From Pseudothauera lacus (GTDB taxonomy: Bacteria > Pseudomonadota > Gammaproteobacteria > Burkholderiales > Rhodocyclaceae): a stretch of DNA of 64,000 nucleotides. The notes under the pieces were generated by a model. It saw nothing but the letters and a program-made list of their open reading frames with translations. It had not been told where the DNA came from and did no database searches. Below, piece by piece: positions 15,137 to 24,498 of this stretch. Every line of letters begins with the position of its first letter. The stretch's first letter is position 1. The translations under genes were made by a program, and so were the position numbers. The stretch is from assembly GCF_003034845.1 (NCBI RefSeq), contig NZ_PZKC01000004.1, positions 1-64,000 of the forward strand. Reading direction: 5' to 3'.

Positions 15137-16438
15137 ATGCACGTACTCGTCCTCGGCAGCGGCGTCATCGGCACCACCACCGCCTACTATCTGGCCCGCG
15201 CCGGTGCGCGCGTTACCGTGGTCGATCGCCAGCCGGCGCCGGCGATGGAGACCAGTCATGCGAACGCCGGTCAGGTCTCGCCGGGCTACTCCACACCGTG
15301 GGCGGCCCCGGGCATTCCCCTGAAGGCGGTGAAGTGGCTGTTCCAGCGCCACGCGCCGCTGGCCGTGCGTGCCGACGGCAGCCTCTTCCAGCTGCGCTGG
15401 ATGCTGGCCATGCTGCGCAACTGCACGCCGGCGGCGTATGCGGTGAACAAGGAGCGCATGATGCGTCTGTCGGAGTACAGCCGCGATTGCCTGCGCGAGC
15501 TGCGCAGCAGCACCGGCATCCACTACGAGGAACGCATGCGCGGCACGCTGCAGCTGTTCCGCAGCAAGGCGCAGCTCGACGCCGCGGCACGCGACATTGC
15601 CGTGCTGGAGGAGTGCGGCGTGCCTTTCGAACTGCTCGACCGCGATGCCCTGGCCGGAGCCGAGCCTGCTCTTGCGCGGGTGAAGCACAAGCTCGCCGGT
15701 GGGCTGCGCCTGCCGAATGACGAAACCGGCGACTGCGCCCTGTTCACCCGGCATCTGGCAGCGCTGGCGGCGGAGCAGGGGGTGGTGTTCCGCCACGGCC
15801 TGGCGGTGGATGGTTTCGAGATGGAAGGCGGGCGCATCCGCGCGCTGCGCGCCGCAGACGAACGCCTGGAGGCCGATCGCTACGTGCTTGCGCTGGGCAG
15901 CTACTCGCGTCCCTTCCTGCAGCCCCTCGGGCTGGACATTCCGGTGTATCCGGTGAAGGGCTATTCGCTCACCGCAGCGCTCACCGACGCCGCCGCGGCG
16001 CCGCTGTCCACCGTGCTCGACGAAACCTACAAGGTCGCGGTGACGCGCTTCGAGCAGCGCATCCGCGTGGGCGGCATGGCCGAGCTGGCGGGTTTCGACC
16101 TGTCCCTCGACGCCCGCCGGCGCGCCACCCTGGAGATGGTCGCGGACGATCTCTTCCCCGGCAGTGGCGACCTGCCGCGCGCCGAATTCTGGACCGGACT
16201 GCGGCCGATGACCCCGGACGGCACGCCGCTGGTCGGCCCCTCGGGGATCCCCGGGCTGTACCTCAACACCGGCCACGGCACGCTGGGCTGGACCATGGCC
16301 TGCGGCTCCGGGCGCCTGCTTGCCGATCTGGTCTGCGGTCGTCAGCCCGCCATCCGCGCCGACGACCTCGGCGTGGCGCGCTATCGCAGCGGCAGCGCGC
16401 CACGCCACGCCGGCGGCACCCACGCCGCGCACGCCTGA
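15137..16438 (+). CDS. dadA: D-amino acid dehydrogenase small subunit
   Basis: This 433-aa FAD enzyme oxidises D-alanine and other D-amino acids to keto acids plus ammonia and passes electrons to the quinone pool at the inner membrane. The N-terminal dinucleotide motif is [41 protein letters not shown] is diagnostic for DadA, and the C-terminal [14 protein letters not shown] and [16 protein letters not shown] are also conserved. GGAG lies 6 nt before the ATG. No alanine racemase (dadX) follows. The last 15 or so residues are a Gly/Ala/His-rich tail. The divergent Lrp-type regulator is the probable activator. Confidence 0.95.
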   Translation: MHVLVLGSGVIGTTTAYYLARAGARVTVVDRQPAPAMETSHANAGQVSPGYSTPWAAPGIPLKAVKWLFQRHAPLAVRADGSLFQLRWMLAMLRNCTPAAYAVNKERMMRLSEYSRDCLRELRSSTGIHYEERMRGTLQLFRSKAQLDAAARDIAVLEECGVPFELLDRDALAGAEPALARVKHKLAGGLRLPNDETGDCALFTRHLAALAAEQGVVFRHGLAVDGFEMEGGRIRALRAADERLEADRYVLALGSYSRPFLQPLGLDIPVYPVKGYSLTAALTDAAAAPLSTVLDETYKVAVTRFEQRIRVGGMAELAGFDLSLDARRRATLEMVADDLFPGSGDLPRAEFWTGLRPMTPDGTPLVGPSGIPGLYLNTGHGTLGWTMACGSGRLLADLVCGRQPAIRADDLGVARYRSGSAPRHAGGTHAAHA

Positions 16439-16519
16439 GCGCGCCGTCACACCATTTTGCCGGAGCTGCGGCGACGGGCGCTCTATACTGAAGCATCACC
16501 CCCGCGCCGGAGCTCCCGC

Positions 16520-17356
16520 ATGGATCTCGATCTCGCCGTCTTCCGCCTCAACGCGCTGGCCACGCTGACTGCCACGGACGCAGGGGGCAGGCGCGCCGGT
16601 GCCGCGAACAACGATTTCTTCAACACCCTGCTGAATGCCCAACTCGCCCTCCATCCCGGTGCCGGCGGTGCGGCGGCGGGGCTGGGCGGCGGGCTGGCGT
16701 CCGCCCGCCTCGATGCCGTGCTCGGCCAGCTCGAGGCCAGCAACGCCACCTTCATGCGACGCTACAACGCGCGCGTCGGTGAAATCGGTGACGAGGCCAG
16801 GGTGCTGGAGCAGTTGCGCGCGCGCGTCGCCGAGCTAGGCGAGGCCAGCCGTGCGCTCGGGCAGATCGACGGCGGCGCCGACGATGCCGCGGTGACCGCC
16901 GCCGTGCAGGGCTTCATTGCGCGCTACAACGCCTGGGATGCCGAGTTCGACCCCTATTTCGAAGCCGGCGGGCTGCTGGCCGACAACCAGGCCGGCGAGG
17001 TGGCGCGTTTTTCGCTGCGCCGCGAGGTCGGCTCCATCTTTCATGGCGCGGGCAACGGCGGTCACGCCCTGGGCTTCACCGACATGGGGCTGAGCTTCAC
17101 CGCCGATGGTCAGGCGGTGCTCGACGAAGCCGCCTTTGCCGCCGCTCTGGGGGCCAACCGCAGCGGCGCGCTGCAGACCCTCGCCAACGTCGCGCAGGCC
17201 TTCGGTGATGCCGCCGAGATGCTCGCCGCGGACGGTCATCTGCTCGACCGCCGCATCGACAACGCCGCCCGCGCGGTGGCCTGGGCGGCCGACAACCAGC
17301 GCGCGGTGGAGGCCGAGTTCGGCCCCGGTGCGCTGACTGCGCGCGTGCGCAGCTGA
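16520..17356 (+). CDS. Orphan FliD-like (filament-cap-like) protein
   Basis: This 278-aa protein has no signal peptide or TM segment. The middle and C-terminal parts resemble the C-terminal domain of the flagellar cap protein FliD: a pair of coiled-coil helices (residues about 70-115), FIARYNAWDAEFDPYF, then GLLADNQAGEVARFSLRREV, GFTDMGLSFTADGQAVLDEA, and a final helix. In FliD this order (loop YN, Lxx(D)xx..R, diGi..dg.L.ld) is conserved. The N-terminal third of true FliD proteins is missing, and no flagellar gene lies nearby. GGAG lies 7 nt before the ATG at 16520. A TATACT box at 16484-16489 may be part of its promoter. The function is unknown and the similarity is judged by eye. Confidence 0.55.
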   Translation: MDLDLAVFRLNALATLTATDAGGRRAGAANNDFFNTLLNAQLALHPGAGGAAAGLGGGLASARLDAVLGQLEASNATFMRRYNARVGEIGDEARVLEQLRARVAELGEASRALGQIDGGADDAAVTAAVQGFIARYNAWDAEFDPYFEAGGLLADNQAGEVARFSLRREVGSIFHGAGNGGHALGFTDMGLSFTADGQAVLDEAAFAAALGANRSGALQTLANVAQAFGDAAEMLAADGHLLDRRIDNAARAVAWAADNQRAVEAEFGPGALTARVRS

Positions 17357-17397
17357 GGCGCGGCAGCCAGCACCCCAAGGCATTGCGCGCGCGGATG

Positions 17398-17421
17398 ACT
17401 ATACCGTCTGGACGGTATAGT
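17398..17421. promoter_or_regulatory. Near-perfect palindromic operator of the efflux operon
   Basis: Perfect 11-bp arms, ACTATACCGTC (17398-17408) and GACGGTATAGT (17411-17421), flank a 2-bp spacer. The site lies 33 bp before the start codon of the efflux adaptor gene. Length and symmetry are typical of TetR-family operators, and a TetR gene is the last gene of the operon. The TATAGT inside the right arm could be the -10 box, which would make repression direct. Confidence 0.7.
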
Positions 17422-17454
17422 ATTGGAGCCTGCCTGCGTATTGCGAGGAAAGTC

Positions 17455-18528
17455 ATGGCTCCCGGAGTGTTCACCGCCCGTTCGCTTGTGCTGCTTGCCG
17501 GCAGCGTACTGGCGCTCGCCGGGTGTGGCGAGCGCGCCGCGCCGCCTGCCGCCGAGGCACCCGAACTGCCGGTGCACATGATGGTGGTGGAACCTGACCG
17601 GATGATGGCAGGGCGTTTCTTCGTCGGCCAGGTGGAAGCCGCCAGCACCGTCGATCTGGCGTTTCAGGTCGGCGGACGGCTGCAGACGCTGCCGGTGCAG
17701 GAGGGCCAGACGGTGCCAGCCGGGCAGTTGCTCGCCGCCCTCGATCCCACCGACTTCCGTCTCCAGGTCGAGAAGGCCGAAGTCGCCGCGGCGCGCGCGG
17801 CGCGTGACCTCGAGCGCGGCCGTCAGCTCAATGCGCAGGGCTTCGTCAGCGAGGCCATGCTCGACGGCTACGAGCTGGCCGCACGTGAGGCCCGCCTGAC
17901 CCTCGAACAGGCCCAGCGCAACCTTGGCCATGCCCGCCTGGCGGCCCCTTTCGATGCCCTCGTCACCCGCCGCCTGCAGGAGCGTCACGCCATGCTGCAG
18001 GCTGGCGCCCCGGTGCTGCGCGTGCATAACCTTGCCGAGCTGCGCATGCACGTGCATGTGCCGGAGATGCTGGTCCGCCACGCCGGCGGCTTCGAGCGCC
18101 ACCGCGCCCATGCGGTGCTCGACGAGAGCACTGGCGAGGTGCTCGAACTGCAGTATCTCGAACACGCCGCAGAGGCCGATCCGGTCAGCCAGACCTACCG
18201 CGTCAGCTTTGCCATGCCGCGCCCGCAGGATCGTCTGCTGCTGCCGGGGATGACCCTGCCGGTGCGCATCAGCGCGCGCGAGGCGCTGGCCCTGGAGGCG
18301 ATCTGGATTCCCCTTGGCGCGCTCGACACCTCTGCAGAAGGCGTGCTGCACGTCTGGCGCTACGACGAAGGCAGCGGCAGCGTCAGCCGCCAGCGCGTGC
18401 TGGTCGGCAACGTGCGCAACGACGCCATCATGGTGGTCGACGGCCTGCGGGCCGGCGACCGCATCGTCACCGCCGGCGTCGCCCATCTGCACGAGGGGCA
18501 GCGCGTGCGCCCGTTTTCCGGCTACTGA
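17455..18528 (+). CDS. RND efflux periplasmic adaptor (membrane fusion) lipoprotein
   Basis: This 357-aa adaptor is anchored by a lipobox (LALAGCGER, Cys near residue 24). The order is the usual one for the HlyD/AcrA family: a barrel-sandwich half (VDLAFQVGGRLQTLPVQEGQ), an alpha-helical hairpin (residues about 105-150), the second sandwich half (LAAPFDALVTRR), a beta-barrel and a membrane-proximal domain (VDGLRAGDRIVTAGVAHL). It would link the inner-membrane pump encoded next to an outer-membrane channel, for which no gene is present here. The ATG at 17455 follows GAGGAA. The palindrome just upstream suggests TetR repression. Confidence 0.92.
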   Translation: MAPGVFTARSLVLLAGSVLALAGCGERAAPPAAEAPELPVHMMVVEPDRMMAGRFFVGQVEAASTVDLAFQVGGRLQTLPVQEGQTVPAGQLLAALDPTDFRLQVEKAEVAAARAARDLERGRQLNAQGFVSEAMLDGYELAAREARLTLEQAQRNLGHARLAAPFDALVTRRLQERHAMLQAGAPVLRVHNLAELRMHVHVPEMLVRHAGGFERHRAHAVLDESTGEVLELQYLEHAAEADPVSQTYRVSFAMPRPQDRLLLPGMTLPVRISAREALALEAIWIPLGALDTSAEGVLHVWRYDEGSGSVSRQRVLVGNVRNDAIMVVDGLRAGDRIVTAGVAHLHEGQRVRPFSGY

Positions 18529-18542
18529 GCGGGGCTGGCGCG

Positions 18543-21500
18543 ATGTCCCTGGCCACCCACGCCATCGAGAAACCCGTCCACACCTGGATGCTGATCCTCT
18601 TCTGCCTGTTCGGCGGTCTGTGGGCGGTGGTCAGCATCGGCAAACTCGAAGATCCCGCCTTCACCATCAAGCAGGCGGTGATCCTCACCGACTACCCGGG
18701 TGCGAGCGCTGTCGAGGTCGAGCAGCAGATCACCGAGCTGCTCGAAACCGCCCTGCAGCAACTGCCCCAGCTCAAGCATCTGGAGTCGCGCTCGACGCCG
18801 GGCAACTCGCGCATCACCGTGGAGATCAAGGACCGCTACCGCGGCGCCGAGGTGGCGCAGACCTGGGACGAGCTGCGCCGGCGCGTCCATGACGTCCAGC
18901 CGCGCCTGCCGCCGGGGGCCAAGGCGCCGCAGGTGATCGACGATTTCGGTGACGTCTTCGGCATCTACTACGCCGTGCGCGCCGACGGTTTCACCACCCG
19001 CGAGCGCTACGAGCTGGCCGATTTCCTGCGCCGCGAACTGCTCACCCTGCCCGGGGTGGCGAGGGTGGAGACCGCCGGCGTGCTCGAAGAGCGCATCTAC
19101 GTCGAGATTCCCCGCGAACGACTGAGCGCGCTGGAGCTGTCGCTGTCGCAACTGGCGGCGCTGATCCAGGTCGAGAGCGTGGTGGTGCAGGCCGGCGACG
19201 TCGTCCTTGGCGACCGCCGCGTGCGGCTGCGCAGCCAGGCCTTGCTGGGTTCGGCCGATGCCGTGGAGGATCTGCGCATCGGCATTCCCGGCACGACCCG
19301 CGAGCTCAGCGTGGGTGATGTCGCCACGGTCATCCGCAGCGACAACGAGATTCCCGCCCATCTCATCCGCCACAATGGCCAGCCTGCGTTCACGCTGGCG
19401 GTGTCGGCGCTTGCCGACGCCAACATCGTCGAGGTCGGGGCGGTGGTCGAGGCCTATCTCGACGCCTTGCGGCTGCGCATTCCCGCAGGCGTGGACATCC
19501 AGCCGATCTACCAGCAGCACGTCGTGGTGGCCGAATCCATCGACAGCTTCATGGCCAACCTGGTGCTCTCGGTGAGCATCGTCATCGCCGTCCTGTGTCT
19601 GGCCATGGGCTGGCGCATCGGCGTCGCGGTGGGCGCCACGCTGCTGCTCACCGTGCTCGGTTCGGTGTTCTTCATGAAGCTCTTCGGCATGGAGATGCAG
19701 CGCATCTCGCTGGGGGCGCTGATCATCGCCATGGGCATGCTGGTGGATAACGCCATCGTCGTTGCCGAGTCGATGCTGGTCGCCATGCAGCGCGGCCTGC
19801 GCGCGCGCCAGGCCGCCGCCGAAGCCACCACGCGCACGCAGATGCCGCTGCTGGGGGCCACCGTGATCGGCCTGATGGCCTTTGCCGGCATCGGCCTGTC
19901 GCAGGACGTCACCGGCGAGTTCCTCTTCTCCCTCGCTGCGGTGATTGCCATCTCGCTGCTGCTGAGCTGGTTGCTGGCGGTCACCGTGACGCCGCTCTTC
20001 GGCCACTACCTGTTCGGCCGTCTGCGTGGCGGCGATGGCGACGCGCTCTATGGCGGCGTGGCCTACCAGCGTTACCGCGCCATGCTGGCGCTGGCCCTGC
20101 GCCACCAGTGGAAGACCATCGCCGCGCTGGTGGCGCTCACCGCGCTGGCGATCGCCGGCTTCACCGCGGTCAAGCAGGATTTCCTGCCGCCGTCCGATAC
20201 ACCGCTATTCACCATCAACTACTTCAAGCCCCAGGGCAGCGACATCCGCGCCACCGAGCGCGACGTCATCGCCATCGAGGCCGCATTGCTGCGTCGTCCG
20301 GAGGTCGAATCGGTGACCAGCTACGTCGGTCAGGGCGGTGCGCGCTTCATGCTCACCTACTCGCCGGAGGCCGCCAATGCCGCCCTCGGCCACCTCATCG
20401 TGCGCCTGCATCCGCAGCACCGCGCGCGCATGGATGCGCTGATGGCCGAAGTGCAGGGGGAGGTACGTACCGCCCTGCCGGACAGCGAGATTTACCTGCG
20501 CCGGCTGATGTTCGGCCCCGGCGACGGTGCCAAGATCGAGGCGCGCTTCTCCGGTTCCGACCCCATGCAACTGCGCGCGCTCGCCGAGCGTGCGCAGGCG
20601 CTGATGCAACACTCCGGCGCCGTTGTCGATCTGCGCCACGACTGGCGCCAGCGCGAACTGGTGCTGGTGCCGCGCTGGCATGAGGCGCACGCGCGCACCG
20701 CCGGCGTCACCCGCGCCGATCTTGCCGAAGCCACGGCCTTCGCTACCGTGGGCATCCGCAGCGGCAGCTTCTACGAGGACGAGCGCCAGATTCCCATCAT
20801 CCTGCGCCCGCCGCAGGCCGAGCGCCTGGAGGCCGCGCGACTCGACGACCGCCTGATCTGGAGCGCCGCCGAGGGCCGCTACATCCCGCTCGCGCAGGTT
20901 GTCGACGGTTTTGCCGTCGACCATGAGGAAGCCCTCATCCAGCGCCGCGACCGCGTGCGCACCCTCACCGTGCAGGGCGAGCCGGCCGCCGGGCTGACCG
21001 CCGACGCTGCCCTGCGCCAGGTGCGCGCCGCCGTCGAGGGCATCGCGCGTCCGCATGGCTATCGCCTGGAGTGGGGTGGCGAGTACGAGAACTCGCAGCG
21101 CTCGCGCACCTCGCTGGGCGCCACGCTGCCAGGCAGTTTCCTGGTCATGCTGGTGATCACCGTGCTGCTGTTCAACGCCTGGCGGCAGGCGCTGGTGGTG
21201 TGGCTGATCGTGCCGATGGCGATCTGCGGGGTGACTGCCGGACTGCTGCTGACCGGCATGCCGTTCAGCTTCACTGCGCTGCTCGGGCTGCTCAGCCTCT
21301 CCGGGATGCTGATGAAGAACGCCATCGTGCTGATCGACGAGATCGACAACCGCCGCAGCGGCAAGGCGGCCTGCGGCGAAGCGGTGATGGAGGCCAGCGT
21401 GAGCCGCATCCGCCCGGTGGTGCTCACCGCCCTGACCACCGTGCTGGGCATGCTGCCCCTGCTGTGGGATGCCTTCTTCGCCTCCATGGCGGTGACCATC

Positions 21501-21605
21501 ATCGGCGGCTTGGCCTTCGCCACCGTGCTTACCCTGGTGGCGGTGCCGGTGTTCTATGCGCGCATCTTCGGCATCCGTGCCGCCACCTCACAGGGAGACC
21601 ACTGA
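18543..21605 (+). CDS. RND efflux transporter permease (AcrB/HAE family)
   Basis: This 1020-aa inner-membrane pump has the duplicated RND architecture: an N-terminal TM helix (ending near residue 28), a large periplasmic loop, TM2-6, a second TM and loop, and a C-terminal group of five TM helices. The proton-relay helix 4 reads GMLVDNAIVVAESM, with one Asp where AcrB has a pair. The TM10 motif is LSGMLMKNAIVLIDEID, with the relay Lys. The substrate cannot be read from sequence. It starts 14 nt after the adaptor gene and its stop codon abuts the TetR start codon, so all three genes form one operon. Confidence 0.93.
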   Translation: MSLATHAIEKPVHTWMLILFCLFGGLWAVVSIGKLEDPAFTIKQAVILTDYPGASAVEVEQQITELLETALQQLPQLKHLESRSTPGNSRITVEIKDRYRGAEVAQTWDELRRRVHDVQPRLPPGAKAPQVIDDFGDVFGIYYAVRADGFTTRERYELADFLRRELLTLPGVARVETAGVLEERIYVEIPRERLSALELSLSQLAALIQVESVVVQAGDVVLGDRRVRLRSQALLGSADAVEDLRIGIPGTTRELSVGDVATVIRSDNEIPAHLIRHNGQPAFTLAVSALADANIVEVGAVVEAYLDALRLRIPAGVDIQPIYQQHVVVAESIDSFMANLVLSVSIVIAVLCLAMGWRIGVAVGATLLLTVLGSVFFMKLFGMEMQRISLGALIIAMGMLVDNAIVVAESMLVAMQRGLRARQAAAEATTRTQMPLLGATVIGLMAFAGIGLSQDVTGEFLFSLAAVIAISLLLSWLLAVTVTPLFGHYLFGRLRGGDGDALYGGVAYQRYRAMLALALRHQWKTIAALVALTALAIAGFTAVKQDFLPPSDTPLFTINYFKPQGSDIRATERDVIAIEAALLRRPEVESVTSYVGQGGARFMLTYSPEAANAALGHLIVRLHPQHRARMDALMAEVQGEVRTALPDSEIYLRRLMFGPGDGAKIEARFSGSDPMQLRALAERAQALMQHSGAVVDLRHDWRQRELVLVPRWHEAHARTAGVTRADLAEATAFATVGIRSGSFYEDERQIPIILRPPQAERLEAARLDDRLIWSAAEGRYIPLAQVVDGFAVDHEEALIQRRDRVRTLTVQGEPAAGLTADAALRQVRAAVEGIARPHGYRLEWGGEYENSQRSRTSLGATLPGSFLVMLVITVLLFNAWRQALVVWLIVPMAICGVTAGLLLTGMPFSFTALLGLLSLSGMLMKNAIVLIDEIDNRRSGKAACGEAVMEASVSRIRPVVLTALTTVLGMLPLLWDAFFASMAVTIIGGLAFATVLTLVAVPVFYARIFGIRAATSQGDH

Positions 21606-22184
21606 ATGGCCGGTAAACGACAGGGCGCGCAGTCGCGCCTGGCCATCCTGCAGGCTGCTGCGCGGGTGATCGAGGCTGCCGGTGCCAGCCATCTCACCCT
21701 CGATGCGGTGGCGCACGAGGCCGGCATCAGCAAGGGCGGGCTGCTTTATCACTTCCCCAGCAAGGAGGCGCTGCTCGAAGGCATGCTCGGGCGGGTGGTG
21801 GAACGTTCGCTGCAGTTCCGTGCCGAGGCCCGCGAGGCGGCGCCGCACAGCACCCTGCTGCAGCGCCTGCTGCAGGCGCGCCTGCGCCTCTATGCCGATG
21901 TTGACGACAGTGTGCTGCTTGCCATTCTCGCCGCCGCAGCGGAGCGTCCGGCCCTGCTCGACGGTGTGCGCCCGGAGATTGCCGCAGCGCTGGCCGGAGT
22001 ACAGGACGAGCACGCGGACGCCGTGGGGGCGCTGATCGTCTGGCTCGCCAGCGAGGGTCTGGCGCTCTATGAACGCCTCGATCTGGCCGCTTTCGACCCC
22101 GCCCTGCGCAATGCCATCGAGGTTCGCCTGCAGGCCATGGCCGCGCAGCTGGCTGCCGGCGCGGGGTCAGATCCGGAAGCGTGA
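21606..22184 (+). CDS. TetR-family repressor of the efflux operon
   Basis: This 192-aa protein has a TetR helix-turn-helix at residues about 10-55 (ILQAAARVIEAAGASHLTLD and GISKGGLLYHFPSKEALLEG). A helical ligand domain of the kind seen in AcrR-like proteins (LLARVVERS..., DUF-like C-terminus) follows. Its ATG directly follows the permease TGA with no gap, so it is co-expressed with the pump. The perfect-arm palindrome at 17398-17421 is the obvious operator, giving a feedback loop in which drug binding would relieve repression. Confidence 0.92.
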   Translation: MAGKRQGAQSRLAILQAAARVIEAAGASHLTLDAVAHEAGISKGGLLYHFPSKEALLEGMLGRVVERSLQFRAEAREAAPHSTLLQRLLQARLRLYADVDDSVLLAILAAAAERPALLDGVRPEIAAALAGVQDEHADAVGALIVWLASEGLALYERLDLAAFDPALRNAIEVRLQAMAAQLAAGAGSDPEA

Positions 22185-22253
22185 TGTGCGGTTTCGGACA
22201 GTCCGCGCATGCCAGCGCGGCAGGCGGCAGTCCAGCCGGGGTTGCGAGCGTGA

Positions 22254-22688
22254 TCATGAGGCCATCGTTGTGGTCAGCATGACCAGTGTCAGGTAACGGC
22301 CGAACTTGGCGATGGTGACCAACAGCAGGAAACTCCACAGCGGTTCGCGCATCACCCCGGCGACAACGGTGAGCGGGTCGCCAATCACCGGCATCCAGCT
22401 CAGCAGCAGCGACCAGCGGCCATAGCGGTGGTAGCGCGCCTGCATGCTGGCCAGGCGTTCGCCGCGCAATGGGAACCACTTCCTGTCGTGCCAGCGTTCG
22501 ATGCCGCGGCCAAGGAGCCAGTTTACCAGCGCGCCCAGCACGTTGCCGAGGGTGGCTACGGCCAGGAGTGCCCAGACCGGGTAGGTGCCGAGCACCAGCA
22601 AGCCGACCAGCACGGCCTCCGACTGCATCGGCAGCAGGGTCGCAGCGAGGAGGGCGGAAAGGAACAGGCCGGAGAGGGCTGCGGACAT
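22254..22688 (-). CDS. YqaA-family (DedA-like/SNARE-associated) membrane protein
   Basis: This 144-aa protein has about four TM helices. The pattern LLPMQSEAVLVGLLVLG, then NVLGALVNWLLGRGIERW and LLLSWMPVIGDPLTVVAGVM, is that of the short DedA-like YqaA group, which conserves the N...G.x.YxxG/NxxxG and P-x-x-GDP segments. These proteins are related to DedA flippases that recycle lipid carriers, but the role of YqaA proteins is not established. The gene is monocistronic and lies downstream of the tRNA-Thr gene on the same strand. Confidence 0.85.
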   Translation of the reverse strand: MSAALSGLFLSALLAATLLPMQSEAVLVGLLVLGTYPVWALLAVATLGNVLGALVNWLLGRGIERWHDRKWFPLRGERLASMQARYHRYGRWSLLLSWMPVIGDPLTVVAGVMREPLWSFLLLVTIAKFGRYLTLVMLTTTMAS

Positions 22689-22809
22689 CGCGACTCGGGG
22701 GCCGCCCTTGCGCCTGCGGCAGGCGTGGTGCGGGAGGGAAGGGCGGCGCCTGCGCCCCGCCGCCAGCCCTGAGCGGGTCTGCGTGCAACAGGGCGAGGTG
22801 ATGGGGGAG

Positions 22810-22885
22810 TGGTGCCGGCAAGAGGAGTCGAACCCCCGACCTTCGCATTACAAGTGCGCTGCTCTACCAACTGAGCTATGCCGGC
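22810..22885 (-). tRNA. tRNA-Thr (TGT)
   Basis: The 76-nt cloverleaf on the minus strand has an encoded CCA end (22810-22812). The acceptor stem GCCGGCA pairs with TGCCGGC, and the anticodon loop is CTTGTAA, giving TGT for threonine codons ACA and, by wobble, others. Confidence 0.96.
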
Positions 22886-22894
22886 GCGCGGCGG

Positions 22895-22900
22895 ATTATA
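22895..22900 (-). promoter_or_regulatory. -10 box of tRNA-Thr
   Basis: A consensus TATAAT on the minus strand lies 9 nt upstream of the tRNA 5' end. The -35 region is not well conserved. Confidence 0.55.
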
Positions 22901-22932
22901 GCCCAGGAGCCTGCGCCCGCGCAGCGCGTGCC

Positions 22933-23124
22933 TCAGCGCGGCGGCGCGCGCCTGCGCCCCTTGGGCTGGAAGACCAGACAGGGCAAGCCGGAGGAGGCCA
23001 GCACCTCGTACTGGGGCAGGCGCTTGCTCTTGAAGCCGAGCTTCTGGCAGCCGTACGGAAAGGTGGCGTCGTGGGTGATGTAGAAGTGCGCGCAGGCGTT
23101 GCAGTTGGGGGTCGGAGCGCTCAC
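22933..23124 (-). CDS. Small cysteine-containing protein of unknown function
   Basis: This protein of about 63 aa has the pattern NCNACAHFYITHDATFPYGC, then KLGFKSKRLP and LASSGLPCLVF, followed by a basic tail. The four cysteines (C-x2-C ... C ... C) suggest a zinc- or metal-binding fold. I recall similar short proteins in betaproteobacterial genomes, where they are uncharacterised. A GTG at 23122-23124 is the likely start because similarity begins just after it, but there is no clear ribosome site, so the start is uncertain. It is monocistronic, 47 nt upstream of the tRNA-Thr gene. Confidence 0.6.
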   Translation of the reverse strand: MSAPTPNCNACAHFYITHDATFPYGCQKLGFKSKRLPQYEVLASSGLPCLVFQPKGRRRAPPR

Positions 23125-23224
23125 GGTGGTGCCGGTGGTGAGGGGACTGTAGCGATGATAGCGCAGCGGCGGGGCGGTGCCGGCCTGGCATGCGCGCCGG
23201 CTTCTTGCTTCCGTGTGGACTCGC

Positions 23225-24193
23225 TCAGCGCACCCAGGTGCGCACGCTGCCGTCCGAATAGGCCCCCAGCACGCTGCCCGGACGGGCACCGTAGGCCACC
23301 GCCAACGTGCTCAGGCCGCTGGCGCGGGTGCCGGTGGGCTGGGCGGCCTGCCAGTGGTGCAGCAATTCGCCGCTGGCGCTGCTCCACAGCATGATGCGGC
23401 CGCCGGGCAGGCCGGTGAGCAGGGTGCCGTTGTCGGCGGCGAAGCGGGCGCTGACGATGGTGGTGCGCGGCTGGCCGATGGTGGCCACGGGCTGGCCGTC
23501 GGGCAAGCGCCAGATCTGTCCCTTGCCATGCGCGCGGGCGCCGAACAGCAGGCTGCCGTCGCCCGCCAGGGTGAGCACGGTGACTGCGCCATCGAACTTC
23601 CAGCTCAGCCCTGCCTCACCACTGTCGAGCGTCCACGACTGCACAATGCCGTCGCTGGCGCCGGTGACGCCGAAGCGTCCGTCGGCGCTGATGGCGACCG
23701 CCGTCACCGCGCTGCCGTGGCGGATGCGCGCCAGCGGCTGTGCGCTGGCGGTATCGATGAGGAGGGCGTGGTTGTCGTGCAGGCCGACCAGCAGCCGGCG
23801 GCCGCCGGCTGACAGGGCGAGCGCCTGGATGCCGCCGGTGGTGGACCAGAAGCCCAGTGCGCGGCCGCTGGCGGTGTCCCAGAGGACGATGCGGTGGCGC
23901 TCGGCGGTGGCGGCGTGCTGGCCGTCGGGTGAGAAGGCGGTGGCCACCAGGGCGCCGGCGTCTTCGCCGTGCTGCCAGTCATGGAGGCGGGTGGCATCGC
24001 TCACCCGCCACAGGCTGGCGCCGTGGAAGACGCTGGCGGTGAGCAGGTGCTCACCGGCAGGGTCGAAGCTGGCGGCGAACAGCCCGCCCTCTTCGGTCGC
24101 CTGCCAGTGCCGTTCGGCAACATCCGCGCAGCCGCCGAGGGCGAGCACGGCGGCGCTGAGGAAGGCGGCAAGGGCAGGGCAGCGATGACTCAC
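23225..24193 (-). CDS. WD40-repeat-like lipoprotein
   Basis: This 322-aa protein has a lipoprotein signal ending at LALGGC (Cys near residue 22), so it is probably membrane-anchored on the periplasmic side. The rest consists of about six or seven WD40-type blades, each with an approximate pattern such as ALVATAFSPDGQHAATA...IVLWDTASG, VTAVAISADGRFGVTGASDG, and a final SVLGAYSDGSVRTWVR. Beta-propellers of this type serve as binding platforms, and the partner is unknown. The GTG at 24193 is chosen because it places the hydrophobic signal correctly and GGAGA lies about 8 nt before it. Confidence 0.8.
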   Translation of the reverse strand: MSHRCPALAAFLSAAVLALGGCADVAERHWQATEEGGLFAASFDPAGEHLLTASVFHGASLWRVSDATRLHDWQHGEDAGALVATAFSPDGQHAATAERHRIVLWDTASGRALGFWSTTGGIQALALSAGGRRLLVGLHDNHALLIDTASAQPLARIRHGSAVTAVAISADGRFGVTGASDGIVQSWTLDSGEAGLSWKFDGAVTVLTLAGDGSLLFGARAHGKGQIWRLPDGQPVATIGQPRTTIVSARFAADNGTLLTGLPGGRIMLWSSASGELLHHWQAAQPTGTRASGLSTLAVAYGARPGSVLGAYSDGSVRTWVR

Positions 24194-24451
24194 CGGAGGG
24201 TTCTCCACGGGTGGTTTCGAGGTCGATTGTACGCGCGCCGGCAGCGTAAGCCCGCATGTCTCACCCCGTCCCTGCTGCGGGTGCCGATACGCTCGCCGTG
24301 GCACGCCGTACTCGCTCGCGCCGCCTCGACGTAGTGTCAGCTACGCCTTCGGCGCCGCTCGCTCCGTGCGGCGCACCACGACGGCGCCTCGACCCCCTCG
24401 TGACGTGCCAGTGTGAGAAATGCGGGCCAGGGCGGCGCCCGGCGCGGCAAG
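24194..24451. other. Intergenic region with GC-rich, repeat-like sequence
   Basis: No convincing gene is visible. The stretch 24290-24410 is rich in CGCTCGC/GCGCC runs and short dyads, for example GTAG (24331) with CTAC a few bases later. It resembles dispersed GC-rich intergenic repeats, but no second copy is seen in the window. Confidence 0.3.
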
Positions 24452-24476
24452 AAAAACCCCGCCGGGAGGGCGGGGC
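24452..24476 (-). terminator. Rho-independent terminator of the fumarase gene
   Basis: Read on the minus strand, a 7-bp GC stem (24469-24475 with 24457-24463) is followed by TTTTTC. It begins 24 nt after the fumarase stop codon. Confidence 0.9.
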
Positions 24477-24498
24477 GGGTGTGCTGCGGGGGGGGCGC

